From: Pyrenochaeta sp. MPI-SDFR-AT-0127
Taxonomy: Eukaryota; Ascomycota; Dothideomycetes; Pleosporales; Cucurbitariaceae
Assembly (NCBI GenBank): GCA_020747015.1
Contig: JAGTJM010000031.1
Location: 248,001-312,000, forward strand
Reading direction: 5' to 3'
Length of the DNA: 64,000 bases
The notes under the pieces were generated by a model, which saw nothing but the letters and a program-made list of their open reading frames with translations, was not told the origin of the DNA and did no database searches. Positions 11,884 through 22,801 of this stretch are shown here, piece by piece (positions within the stretch are counted from its first letter, which is position 1; the number at the start of each line of letters is the position of its first letter). The translations under genes were made by a program, and so were the position numbers.

Positions 11884-13062
11884 ATGTCAACAGCGGGCGA
11901 TGTTCTAACAGAGCTCATCTTCCTCAAGCCTGACGAGAAATATCTTCGTGAGAAACCATACCGGTTGCGCTATGACCCCGGTGGCGCGATCCCAAGAACA
12001 AACTGCGAAACACAGATTGAAAAAAATGTCCAAATCCATGATATTCGCGGCACCGAATCAAAGTATACTCTCGACCAAAATGGGTTTCAAGTCCTCAAAC
12101 TGGAGTCCCGGTTGACACCAGAAGAATTTCACGATCGGGAGAGGGTAAAGAAGGTGTACTATGAGGAGCTAAAGGAATTGCTGAAACAGTCATTTGGGGC
12201 GAGCAGAGTTGAGGTTTTGGAACATGGCGTAGGTTTTCTTTTTTCAAGGAGTATGTGAAAAGCGGATAACAAGTTCATGGGCTAACACCCTATGCCCATG
12301 CGTGTAGATTCGAAAACGACATGATGATTTTCCAATTTCCACTGGAGAGGATTACGAGTATCTGCAACCCACATCTATCATTCACATCGGTATGATTCAT
12401 TCATCTTGCTCGAGGTCATAAGAAACATAAATCGTACTGATCATTTCATTTTCTTTGATAGACTTCACGCCTAAAGCTGCTCGTGCTACGAGTTCCCAGA
12501 TCCTGAAAGTTGACGCCTCAAATTATAAAAGAATGCAAACACTCAAGTATGTCGAATCTGACCTTACTACCACCACGCATGGCACTACCACCCTATCTTC
12601 TCTCTTAATTAGCATAATTGCTAATTAGTGTTACCAACCTACAGCATATGGAAACCCCTCTACGGCCCACTCACAGACTGGCCACTGTCTGTTTGCGACT
12701 CTCGCTCAGTTTCCACCCCTCGCGATTGTATAGCTACAGACGTGGTAGAACGGGACGGTTTCACAGAAAATTATCAAGTTTACTTCCATGAAAATATGCA
12801 GTTTTGCTATTTGAGTGAACAGTTGGCTAGCGAAGTAATATTGTTCCGGCAGACAGATACTGAAGAGGGATGCGGAACAGGTACGTTGAGTCATATTACC
12901 TTTGATGTATTCGAGATGAGAGTCATCACGCGTCAAGTATGTTTCCATGCTAATCAATATGATGATATAGGTGTTCCACATGCAGGGTTCCGGAATCCAA
13001 AAACTGTGGTTGGAGAGCGACCGAGAGAGAGCATCGAGACAAGAGTTTTTCTGTATTATTGA
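11884..13062 (+). CDS. CmcJ/NvfI-family (asaB-like) oxygenase or desaturase
   Basis: Five exons: 11884-12228, 12308-12389, 12462-12546, 12645-12880 and 12971-13062. They give 279 residues, close to the usual size of this family. The start is the ATG at 11884; no earlier in-frame ATG exists in the open stretch. Family landmarks are DIRG...KYTLDQNGFQV, the IWKPLYGPLTDWPLSVCDSR block, SEVILFRQTD, and GVPHAGFRNP near the end. An HID at residues 141-143 and H253 could supply the two-His-one-Asp iron site used by NvfI-type Fe(II)/2-oxoglutarate enzymes. Other family members are annotated as 7-alpha-cephem methoxylase-like proteins or gibberellin desaturases. Such genes often sit in secondary-metabolite clusters, but no polyketide synthase, peptide synthetase or transporter flanks this one, so its substrate is unknown. 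Introns are 72-98 nt, longer than in neighbouring genes. Confidence 0.87.
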
Positions 13063-13785
13063 TATGAGGCTTTTATAAACGATTTCCCCAGGATATAGAA
13101 ATATTAAATTCCTTCTACATTTTAGCTTTGATGCATATTAATATGGCGACTTCTGTCCACCATTAAACGCATCTCATCTACCTTGGATCTTCCTCGAGAA
13201 TGTTCACTTCTTGAAGGTTTGAGACTATAGTCGATTTGAGCTCTCTGCTTTGTGTATCTGGCTTCTTCTCTGAAGCCATCATTTATTCAATGATTCGAGA
13301 AGACGACTTTTTTTCCTCACAAAAATCAATGCCGGTTGAGCCCTCGGGGCATTTTTTCGCGGCTTCTATGCTTCGGGTTCCGGAGCCGCAGATAGGTGCG
13401 GAGACCCGAACCTCACCAGCAATCCACCAAATACCGACCACGCCTCATAAGTGGGAATGTTTCACCATGCCAACGCAATTAGATCGCCATCAGAAAAGCT
13501 TAGTATGGATTTGCATACGTCAGACGTGTGAGCACTAGGAGAAGTGCAACATGTTCCTTCCGAAGCCTGTCGGTCTATATGCGGACAATATCTCTTCGTC
13601 GACAACACATTTGCCGGAAGTCCTAAGATTTGTCCACAACCCTCAAATAATTATTCTCAAGAACAAAAAGTCGGCCATTGCTTGATACAAGCGACAGCAA
13701 CGATAGATACCCCAGCTCTACTGATTGCGATACCAAGTCGTTATATATACCGACCTCACATATAATCTCCGCGAATACAAACAAA
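13063..13785. promoter_or_regulatory. Intergenic with TATA-like promoter of the 13786 gene
   Basis: About 720 bases with no supported gene. A clear TATA-like element (TTATATATAC) lies at 13741-13750, about 40 bases ahead of the ATG at 13786. An AT-rich tail follows the oxygenase stop. Confidence 0.5.
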
Positions 13786-14217
13786 ATGAGGTCATCTTCC
13801 CTCCGAAAAACAACTCTTCTTTCCCTCCTGGGTCTTTCATCCTCACAATCTGTCACCTGGGGCGAACCATTCACAGTCGAAAACAGCGCAACAGCCGCCG
13901 CATCAACAGAAGCTCTGCTCCCAACGCCCTCACAACGACCAGGTCCCTCTCTTGAAGTCGCCACGTCGCCTCCATCGATCTCTGATGCTTCTGTGATTTC
14001 CGGGATCCAGAGCGTCGTGAGCAGAGACTCAACGTTCAGTGTTAGTCTGGCAAGCACTTCGCAAAGTGGAGGAACGGTGTCTACCCCGATTAGTGGGACT
14101 GGTGCAAGGAGCACGACTGGAGCAAGTCCGCAGAGTACCGGAGCAGCGGCACCTGCATACAAGAAGATGGGTGTAGCTGGTGTACTGGCAGGGGCTGCTG
14201 GGGTATTGTTAGTGTAA
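13786..14217 (+). CDS. Small Ser/Thr-rich probable GPI-anchored protein
   Basis: Single exon, 143 residues. A signal-like start (MRSSSLRKTTLLSLLGLSSS) is followed by a short VTWGEPFTV segment. That segment recalls the first strand of the Kre9/Knh-type domain (compare VVAGETYTV in the 888 gene), but the rest of the domain is absent. A Ser/Thr/Gly-rich region leads to PQSTGAAAP and a hydrophobic GVAGVLAGAAGVLLV tail without a charged end, as expected of a GPI signal. The same PQSTGAA motif precedes the tail of the 888 protein. A TATA element lies about 40 bases upstream. It may be a degenerate or shortened member of that surface family. It ends 207 bases from the 3-prime end of the convergent gene at 14425. 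Confidence 0.6.
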   Translation: MRSSSLRKTTLLSLLGLSSSQSVTWGEPFTVENSATAAASTEALLPTPSQRPGPSLEVATSPPSISDASVISGIQSVVSRDSTFSVSLASTSQSGGTVSTPISGTGARSTTGASPQSTGAAAPAYKKMGVAGVLAGAAGVLLV

Positions 14218-14424
14218 TGAAATCAAGCCAGAACTGGGGAACAACCAACCCACCATCAAACAACTACACCGAAAGTATGAACGAAGACTATGTGTCTTCT
14301 CAGGAGCTGTGTTTCCCCATCACTGAGGTGGTTCAAACTCATGCACTTCATCAGACTTATTCTTAGATAGAAAATAGTTATTATGTCATTACGTCATGTG
14401 CTCATTATCTTTTACAGAACAAAA

Positions 14425-15657
14425 TTACGCCTGATACCCTACACGAAGACACGCAGGTATTGATTCATTAGCCCGAGGAGTATTTGGCGCCTCCAGTTCC
14501 GACAATGGTGGTGCCGGTCTTTCGCGCCCATCAATCTCCCATACATTGGCACTTATACCCATTTCATTATCCCTTCCCTGTTGGTACACCGGCGGTTCGC
14601 GAGTATGATGGTAGACATGCTTCTCATCTTCAGCTGCACTATTGGCCGCAATCGTTGAGGTGGATGGTTCGCCACGATACATGGCTGCATTGTGCTCTTC
14701 ACTCTCTGTTGCAGATGCTTTTGTAGATGACTTCTTTCTCTTGTGTCGTAGGATTAACATTATGAAGATTCCGATTAGAGCAAGGACAGCGACTCCACCA
14801 ATTGCTGCGCCAACTATAAGGCCAGTGGATGGCCCAGAAGCGGACGAAGAACTGGCGGCTGAAGTTGCGGAAGGAGCAGTGGATCGTGCTGTGGACTGCG
14901 AGATACCTGAGTTTGAAGTTACGGTCGCGAGTGTGGAACCTGGAGAACGAGATGATGGCGTTGGCACAACGCTGCCCTTTGCGCTGGACGAAGTTACAAC
15001 TGGTGTGGACAGCGCACTCCTGATTGATTGCACAGCACTTGGTCGAGGCGTTGTAGAAATAGCTGGCGTAGCACTTGGTGTGGGCGTTTCCGACTCAATG
15101 ACCGAAGGGAAGACAGCTCCTACACTAGTAGGGCTTGACAGAAACGAAGATAGCTCGCCTCCGATGCTCGACAGTATGCTACCGATTTGCCTGCGCTGCA
15201 AATGGTATTGACGTTGCACCATTGCGGCACCCAAGCTACCTGCAGCGCGGCAGTGCCCCTTCATATCTGTTTCTGCGATGGCATGGTTGGGATGTGAAGA
15301 TGGTGTGGAGGCATGGTTGTCGTAACATCTATTCATGAGTGTGAGTTAGAGAATTGCGAATCGCACAAGGGCTCCAGCTATGATTGACCAAGTAGATAGG
15401 GATATTGTACGTACGCGACGTGCCATAGGTACTGTTCGCACAAGCAAGTAGAGTTTGTGATTACAGTCGAGTCGCAGGGAAAGTAAATTTGAACAGCAGA
15501 GATGCATGTGTCGATTGCACTGCATTATTGTGGTGTCAGCCCCCTATACTGTATCAAGAAGTGGAATAGCTAATTACAGTTGTTCATGGTGGGCATCCTG
15601 GGCTAGAAAAGCAGACCATCGCAGCGTCGGTATGAGCTTCAAGAGAGCAGCCAACAT
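14425..15657 (-). CDS. Six-cysteine ectodomain, Ser/Thr stalk, single-TM protein (paralog A)
   Basis: Three exons on the minus strand: 15657-15578, 15519-15415 and 15328-14425, joined by 58 and 86 nt introns to give 362 residues. The first two exons are short and are supported by the neighbouring paralog at 16391. The start MLAALLKLIPTLRWSAFLA is signal-peptide-like. Cysteines lie at 32, 42, 52, 54, 63 and 88 (C-x9-C-x9-C-x-C-x8-C-x24-C), including TCLCEQYLW and HCRAAGSL. A long Ser/Thr/Pro stalk precedes the membrane helix GLIVGAAIGGVAVLALIGIF, a basic RHKRKK stop-transfer, and a cytosolic tail of about 110 residues containing ANVWEIDG. This fits a type I surface sensor or adhesin. I do not recognise a named family; the spacing is not classic eight-cysteine CFEM. 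Confidence 0.75.
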
Positions 15658-16390
15658 GATAGTTTTTCATCAATCAATATGGAGAACCAAGATGAAGGCC
15701 AAACAGACCAAGCTTGTTGGGCACATCAGACCTTTAACATTCGGCGTGCTCGTATGACGGCGTCTATCAGGCTCAAATGGCAGCATGCTAATGCTGTCAT
15801 TCGCTGCAATTCACTGGCGCGGCAGCCACCTGCGAACCATTGACACTCCGAGGAGTCCATGCAGAGGAAACCTGCTCCCAGTCGATGATGTCGCCATGAG
15901 GTTTAAGTGGAGGAACTTTGAGATTGGATAGCGCCTGGGCCGTTCCTTGATCGGCGTTTCAGCCACACGCGCCACGTCAGGAACAAGGGGGTAACGGTGC
16001 AATGAGGTTTTGCTGATCCGCCATCTGACCCCATCACCAGTAACATTGCGTGCAATTCCATATCTTGCAGATTCCTCCAATGTTCACTTGCTAACCCCCG
16101 ACCGCAATGGCTGAATGCACCCCGGAACCTTACCGCATGCACTTGTGCCACAATCCATTCATGCAGTAGCATTTATGTAATAGGTAGCGAAGGAACCGGG
16201 ACCAGTAAATAGTCAGCAATATTATTGTATGTAAAAGACCTATTCTGCGATGATCAATCTGCACGCAGAGGAAGTTGGCGGATAGCGTAAGAGGTTCAAG
16301 TCATGGCCATTCTTACAGAAGAACCTGCAGATGACAATATCTAGAATACTTTTCGAAACACACGTCTCCTTCCTTGTCAAAACTCAACAT
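15658..16390. promoter_or_regulatory. Spacer between the two tandem paralogs
   Basis: About 730 bases between the start of paralog A and the stop of paralog B. It must hold the promoter of A and the 3-prime end of B. Two overlapping minus-strand frames near 15811-16172 show no motif and are not called. Confidence 0.4.
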
Positions 16391-17564
16391 CTATCTCCCA
16401 CTGGGGAAATAAGGCGGTTTCGGGTTCTGAACTGTACTTCCTGCAGGCGTATATGGAGGTTTAGGATTTTGAACTCCGTGTGCATTCGCAGCTTCAAGCT
16501 CCCACGGCGTTGGCATGGCATGTCCTTCCAGTTCCCATACGTTCGCACTCGTGGCCATTTCGTTGCCTTGTGAGTATGTTTGGGGCTCTTTCTGATACGG
16601 TGCCTTCTCGCCTCCACTATCGTTTCCTACGACCGGGGTCTCGGACTTGCGTTTCTTATGCCGGAGAATGAGCATGATCAAAATGCCAACCAGGGCGAGA
16701 ACAGCTACACTTCCTATGACCGCGCCGGCTATGAGACCTGCTGAAGGTCCGGAGGGGCTCGGGACGGAGGCTTCGGAGGTCGATGTACCGGTTGCACTAC
16801 TCGTTCGTGTCGTGCTCCCCAAGCTGGATAATGATGTAGTCCTCGTGGGCGTTGACCCTGTAATCGATGCGATCGAACTCAATATTGGCCTTAATGCGCT
16901 CGACACTTCTCCCCCTAAAGCACTTGATTCTATCCCTCTGATACTCGATATCACCGGCGCCAGAGAGGAAAGCTGAATGACTCCTAAACTACTCGCGGCA
17001 CTCACCGCAGCACTTGCCGCGGCAGACGTGAGAGTGGCAAGAGCTGGCACAGTGCTAGCATCAACCGGACCAATCGAGATAAGACTGCCGGCGATGCTAG
17101 ATAAGACGCTGTCAACCTGTCTGCGCTCGTATCGGTATTTTTGATGGGCGGTTTCGGCGCATAGGCTACCTGCTGCTCGGCAGTGCCTGTCCATGTCCTC
17201 TACAGTGGTATTGCGATGGCCAAAAGAATCACTAGATTCCGCACCGTGATTGGAGAAACATCTATTCGCGACGTGTAGAGTAAGCGATCTGCAGGTTGAG
17301 CACGATTTGGAACAAAGGAGACATACGATGCCCGCCATATGTATTGTTCGCATAGGCATTGTGAATTTGGGGTTGTGTTCGTTGTCTCGCATGGGAAGTA
17401 GATTTCTACCGAGGAAATGCAGGCATCAACTGCTTTTCTGGAAGACTCATTAGCTTCTGCTCCATGGTAGTGGCTAGTGAAGATTAGAAGTGATCCGCGT
17501 ACAGTGGTTGCTGGTAGTCACCCCACCGCCAACTTGCCAGGAAATGAAGAATTTCAGATAACAT
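16391..17564 (-). CDS. Six-cysteine ectodomain, Ser/Thr stalk, single-TM protein (paralog B)
   Basis: Three exons on the minus strand: 17564-17503, 17437-17327 and 17261-16391, with two 65 nt introns, giving 347 residues. The design matches paralog A. A short hydrophobic start (MLSEILHFLASWRW) is a weaker signal peptide than A's. Cysteines lie at 27, 37, 48, 50, 59 and 85, with QCLCEQYIW and HCRAAGSL. A Ser/Thr/Ala stalk is followed by the membrane helix GLIAGAVIGSVAVLALVGIL, the RHKKRK stop-transfer, and a tail with ANVWELEG that ends in two copies of VQNPKPPY. Exon phases match paralog A exactly, so the pair arose by tandem duplication. An extra cysteine (C92) is absent from A. The first exon is the least certain part. 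Confidence 0.72.
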
Positions 17565-18638
17565 CTCATAAGCTTTGGCGTACTTGAATGCAAGTTCGAA
17601 GCAGAAACCGCGGTTGGAAATGGGCTACAGCCATTCATTATACGTCTGGGTAGGTTTACCAGACCGAAGCACGACACTCCTCACCGTCGCACTAGGTCAA
17701 TAGTGCAATGCCTCATGCTCCTAATTCGCCGATGCCTGCGGGGTCAAGCCCTGTCCATACCCAGGATAGTGATGCTTAGCGAATATGCATAGACGGCATC
17801 TGATCGGCTCGCAAAAGTGCGAATGCTGAAAGATCACAAGTGCCCATTGGGGCTCGGTCCAGTTCTGGGCTTCAGCCGCACGAGACGATGGCAAGCCACT
17901 TGGAGCAGAACGGTCAATTTGCATGCAACACGAAGCGGGCGAATCGAGGAACTTCAAAAGGCCGCATGAGCTATGAGTTTTTAGTCTTGTCGAGGATTTG
18001 TAAGGAGAGTTGAAGTAAGCATCCTTTGGATATACACACCGAACAGGCATCTGGGGTGAAGCGAAAAGTGAGTGTATGACAATTTGCCCCACCAACCTAG
18101 ACGCATGCACTAGGTAAAAGGTCAAAGATATTACCCGTTAAGATATCGAGTCTAACATCATTTCCAGTTCGGATAAGGGGCGTGTTTCCACAGTGTCACA
18201 GTGTTCAAAGAGATGGTGAAATGTTATCTAGTATTGCGCTCATCAAACCAGCATACAGGAGCACACACTCATGATTGAGGTTACCATCTCCACTTCTTCG
18301 AAACCAAACTCTTCTAGGATATCTAGGCTCTTATCATACACTCGACGGAGGAGTAAATGAACGTAAAATAGCCCCACTTTGTAATCGTACTTCTAAATAT
18401 TTGCCATAAGCCGGAGAACTGCATGCTGAAGTACGATCAACTCCTACGGAACTCAAGTATTGAAGGCGCGGTCAAGGAAATGGAAATGCATTTGCTGGGG
18501 TGGGGTATAGCAACTGAGAAACAGAACTCCAGGAGATGCTCCGCCGCACGAACTCCCAGGACGACCATCGCAGTCATTAGGGTCACCATTTGTCTCCTCC
18601 GCTTCAACCACCTCCCTCAACTACTTCTTTCCTCGTCT
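17565..18638. other. Intergenic, nothing recognised
   Basis: About 1.07 kb between the start of paralog B and the stop of the dynein intermediate chain gene. A 134-codon minus frame at 17721-18125 lacks any domain-like pattern and has no partner exon. The 3-prime part is pyrimidine-rich on the plus strand. Confidence 0.35.
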
Positions 18639-20880
18639 CTACTTCCCGTTGACCTCTCCTAATCCTTCCAACCGATTCACCAACCTCTTGACCCCACTCC
18701 ACTCTTCCCCTCTCGTCTCCACTCCACCCAACTCACTGCCGACCTCAAAGACGGTCACCACACCGTCCATTCCGCCGACAGCGACCCGTTTGCCTTCATT
18801 CTTCTCCCAGGCTAACTTGTTCAGGCTCCTATTCATATATCCCAAGCCTGTTGGTAATCCTGCAAACGCACCTCTCTTATTGTCAGAGGGTTTGATAGAT
18901 TGGACAGGAACTTCAACATCGACATTAATATCCCAAACTTCGAGACTACCAGCGCCGTCGACAAGAGCAAAGACAGAAGGCTTAACAGGAGACCAGCGAA
19001 CGTCGTAGACGAGATCTTCGCGCGCAATATCAAGGACAGGATGGACTTGTTGGGCAGCTCCACCCGGGACAGTGATATTGGTTGCACCTGTTGCCGCAGG
19101 GGGCCGTACCTTCCAGAGCTTGACACTCCAATCGACACTTGAGGACAGGACAAGGTCACCAAGGTCAATTTGACCTTTTGCCGGGTGGAAGTCGAGGCTC
19201 ATGACGGGTGCAGCGTGGCCGGCGTATTTGACGCGACCGTCTACCCCAGCTTTGGCGCCTGCACGGTCGTATCGGTGGCACGGGTAGATGGAACCTTCTT
19301 CAGTGCCAGCGAGGAAGTATGTTGGATCAGATTGAGGGAAGGAGATGCATGTCACTGCCATATCGTCGGTTTTTGCTGGTGGAGGTGAGGTTAATTCAAG
19401 AAACTCTTGTGGTTGAGACAACATGTCGACTGTCCAACCGCAGACGACACCATCTGTTGAACACGAGATGATATTGTTTGCGTTCTGTGTTCCAACAATG
19501 TCTACTGAGTAGACTGGGTGGGTGTGGCCAGATCCGGTAAGTGGTGTCTTCTGTACAGGAGCAGACTTGGCACGAGTATCCCAGAGCAGCACTTGCCCAG
19601 AGTATGCGCCACCGATGATGAGATTAGGATGGAATGGGGAGAATTTGGCAGTGAGGATATCGGATTGAGCGTGGAAGATGTACTCAGGCCGGTCATGCAT
19701 GTGTAAGTTCCAGACTTGAATCAGGCCATCTGGGTCGTGTGGAGCAGATGGATTCTTGGTATAGGATGCAAGGACGAGCTCTGGAAACTGCAGATGGTCA
19801 GCAGAAAACTTGCAAAATTCGTCGCTATCATTACCTTTGTCGAGAAGCCCAAGTCTGAGATCATCCTCTTTTTGCTCCATCTCTCGTCCCAAAATTGTGC
19901 AATTTCCTTTATTCGTCGACCCTTCTTGCCTCCACTGGAACCGTAGCCCTCATCTTCGTCGTCTACGTCGACACCGCCAAGCGCATAGTCGGCAAGGATA
20001 TCATAGCCCAGTTGCTGATCGAGCGCTCTCTCCAAGACCTTTGTACTCCTCTCCACGAAGCCAATGAACTCGTCTGAGTTCTCCACAGCAGTAAGTTCTT
20101 CGTTTGTGAGCGTCTTGAAAGGGAAATTCTCATCTGAGCTGGTTTGCCCTGTCCCATCCTGAGGAGCTTGTTGAACAGCCTTGATCTCCTCCTCGATCTC
20201 CTTCCGTAGTTGTGCGCGAATCTCCTCATCCTTTTCTTTCTGCCTTCGACTGAGTCTCTTGCTCTTCGGTGACCGAGTAGGGCTCTCGTCCCGCTCTGTG
20301 TCACTTCCTCCCACTGCTCTGGATTTTGGCGGGCTCCAATCTATGCTCGCTTGCACACCTTTGCTGTATGTGATGACCTCTTTGTCTCTCTTGACCTCGT
20401 TTGTGACCTGGCCATCGAACTCATAGACGGTAGCCAGCGGTCCTATCGACAGTGTTTGCATCTCGCGGTCCACCATCCCTGAAGGCGCCTGATAACCTGA
20501 CGAGCCCTCATTGTCACTACTCAGCTGTCCCGCGCTGACCACCGATGTCGGTCGAGTTGCACGTCCTGGGCCGGCTGGTGAGCCTGGTTGTGTCGAGCCT
20601 GGTCGGCTTTCCCCGAGAATGCTGTTGATGAGGTTGGTGACGTCGGTTCTTCGGTCGAGGTCCTCGCTCCGTCGAGGTGTTGGCGAGAGTACCTGCAACA
20701 GTGGTGAGTAGGCATTCGGTAGAGTTGGACATGGTCGTGTACTTCTCCTAACGGACTGCCGCTCAAAGACTGCCTGCTTGCGGTTTCTTGCTTCCTCAGT
20801 TCGCGTTGGCGCTTCAACTCAGCGAGCTTCGCCTTCTTTGCGAGGATCTCTTCGCGCCGTTGCTGCATTGTGGACTCCAT
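18639..20880 (-). CDS. PAC11: Cytoplasmic dynein 1 intermediate chain
   Basis: Three exons on the minus strand: 20880-20743, 20692-19835 and 19787-18639. The introns are 50 and 47 nt and the product is 714 residues. The N-terminus (MESTMQQRREEILAKKAKLA) is the charged single helix that binds the dynactin p150 subunit and NudE. A disordered part includes ATVYEFDGQVTNEV and IDWSPPKSR, where dynein light chains dock in homologs. A conserved linker (ENSDEFIGFVERSTKVLERAL) precedes WD40 repeats from about residue 333 to the end, such as HPNLIIGGAYSGQVLLWD, GHTHPVYSVDI and SSSVDWSVKLWK. The protein links the dynein heavy chain to cargo and dynactin on microtubules. It is divergent from the ATP synthase subunit e gene, sharing 443 bases. 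Confidence 0.95.
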
Positions 20881-21323
20881 GGCGGGAGTGGTGGAGTACG
20901 GGGTCCTTTGGTCTGTTGTGTGTCACGTTCTGATGGTTGGATGCACTCCAGTAGGGCCTGGTTGGCAAACAGAAGCTGTACGCCGTGCTCCTGTTTCTAA
21001 TTCCTTCAAACAAAAGTAGGAGCGGCGTGAACGACGGGCGCGTCTGCTGTCGAGCTCCCAAAATCGCGCCAAGCTGCCAGCCAGGGACGGAGGCACTAGC
21101 GGTCCTCTTGCATGCGATCCATCCCGACCGAAATCTTGCGCGAGGTCCAACCTCGACTTTCACAGCATCTCGGCCCAACCACCCATCACCCACCCCGACG
21201 CCGCTGTCACGACTTGCCGGTCCTCGAAAATCGGTGCAACATTCTCGCAGACCCGGAATACCTGCCATTGGACACGTACGAGCTCGACAGCTGCTATCGC
21301 AAGCCCTCGCACGACTCCTCACC
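20881..21323. promoter_or_regulatory. Divergent promoter, dynein IC and ATP synthase subunit e
   Basis: These 443 bases lie between the start codons at 20880 (minus) and 21324 (plus) and are GC-rich. Frames crossing it (for example 20985-21368) are shadows with no domain content. It presumably serves both housekeeping genes. Confidence 0.5.
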
Positions 21324-21792
21324 ATGTCTACCTCTGTCGGCGTTAATGTACGCTCACACCCTCGCTGAAGCTATTGGACACTGTTTACGCGTCTATGAAT
21401 AGCTTCGCAAAGCTTGAGAAATACAAGATGGATGCTAATGGGATGGCTACAGGTCCTCCGATGGTCCGCCCTCGGTTTCGGTGTTTTCTACGGCGCCTAC
21501 CATCAGCTGTCATTAACAGCAGCCGATAAGCTGAAGGCTTCACAGAAAGAGTGGGATCACAAGGAGTCGTTGATCAGACAAGCCAAGGAGCAGTGGGCAA
21601 GGGATCACCCTTCAGAACAACCAAAAGCAGGTAAGTCAGATCCCTCCAAACTTCCGCAGTGTAATATGAAAGAATGCGACACCGGCAGAAGAACAAAAAT
21701 CCCAAGAACTGACATCCATCACAGCCAAGGCAGACCCCAAAGATCCCAACGCCGATTTGAACACACTGCTCGGCATCACAGACAGCAAATGA
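21324..21792 (+). CDS. ATP21: Mitochondrial F1Fo ATP synthase subunit e
   Basis: Three exons: 21324-21347 (only 8 codons), 21453-21630 and 21689-21792, giving 101 residues, close to the family's usual length. After MSTSVGVN comes VLRWSALGFGVFYGAYHQ, the single inner-membrane helix. Its G18-x3-G22 motif is the one used by subunit e to dimerise with subunit g and shape ATP synthase dimers and cristae. A charged coiled region (KLKASQKEWDHKESLIRQAK) and an acidic C-terminus end in LLGITDSK. The yeast ortholog is Tim11/Atp21. The first intron is 105 nt, and the tiny first exon makes the gene easy to miss. Confidence 0.93.
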
Positions 21793-22801
21793 ACGATGAT
21801 ATAGACGGAGTTTCTTTTGTTGGCATGGAGACGGCATGGACATAATACAACCACTTCAAGCGAGCCAAGAGGCGGACGGCGGAAAAGCAGTCAAAAGTGG
21901 CGCCAGATATCAGCCTCTTGTATTTTGTACCATTTGTACAGTATAAACGTTGGTTGGTCACGTTTTCCAAATATACACGCGTACCTTTTACCCATTTGTC
22001 AACTCAGAACCTCATCAAATTCTGCATTGTCCTTGTTCTCAGAGTAGTGATGACTGTTGCGCGTTGCTCCACATTCATGGCTTGCAAGGCCAACGAGATG
22101 AATCGCTCTTGACCTCCACTTTCACAAGAATAGCAAAACCCACTACGCAATGCCCTTTAGGGAAGACTCAGGCACACTTGATGTACCATAAATAAAACCT
22201 GAGTGGGTGTTGCGAGTAATGTCACTTGAGTGCGTACCCCTCCACGCCCCGAATCTTGAAGTCTACCCTTCGATACCACAATAAGAAGATGGAAGCAAGC
22301 CATCCTCTTCTCTACAAGGACCAAGTCATTGCTGTTACTCAACGTCAATAATTATTCAAGAGCGACAATGGAAGTAGCGAGTGCGCCCTCGCCTGACAAA
22401 GTTTGCTAAGCTCGCGATGATCTCGCCATATCTGCCTTCAGTCATGATTCTAGCCAAAGTGCGCACGATTGATATATATATAAGAGAAGAGAAAAACGGA
22501 CAAAAAACATTAAGCCGGAGCGATGTATTCTACACACAACCCATCTATCCACCAAAGTCCCCTGTTTATAGGACAGTATGCTACACTCGATGCAAAAAGT
22601 GGAGCCTCCAAAACGCCCTGCAGCCCCTGAAGCAGGGTAGCAGAAGAGTAGAAATATGCGTGAAAAGAGGCCAAGACAATATCAACAAGGGTGGCCTCCC
22701 GACGCCGTACCACCTTTGAAAGGCGGGCTCCCGTGAGCCTACTACTCGAACATTTTGTAAACCTACAGTGATCCAAATGCTTCCATAACCTTACACAAGT
22801 C
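21793..22801. other. Intergenic between two convergent genes
   Basis: About 1 kb between the ATP synthase subunit e stop and the Dnm1 stop. AT-richer short frames only; it holds the two 3-prime ends. Nothing else was recognised. Confidence 0.4.

Noticed and set aside
17721..18125. 134-codon minus frame
   Set aside because: No domain-like pattern and no start or splice context pairing it with another exon.
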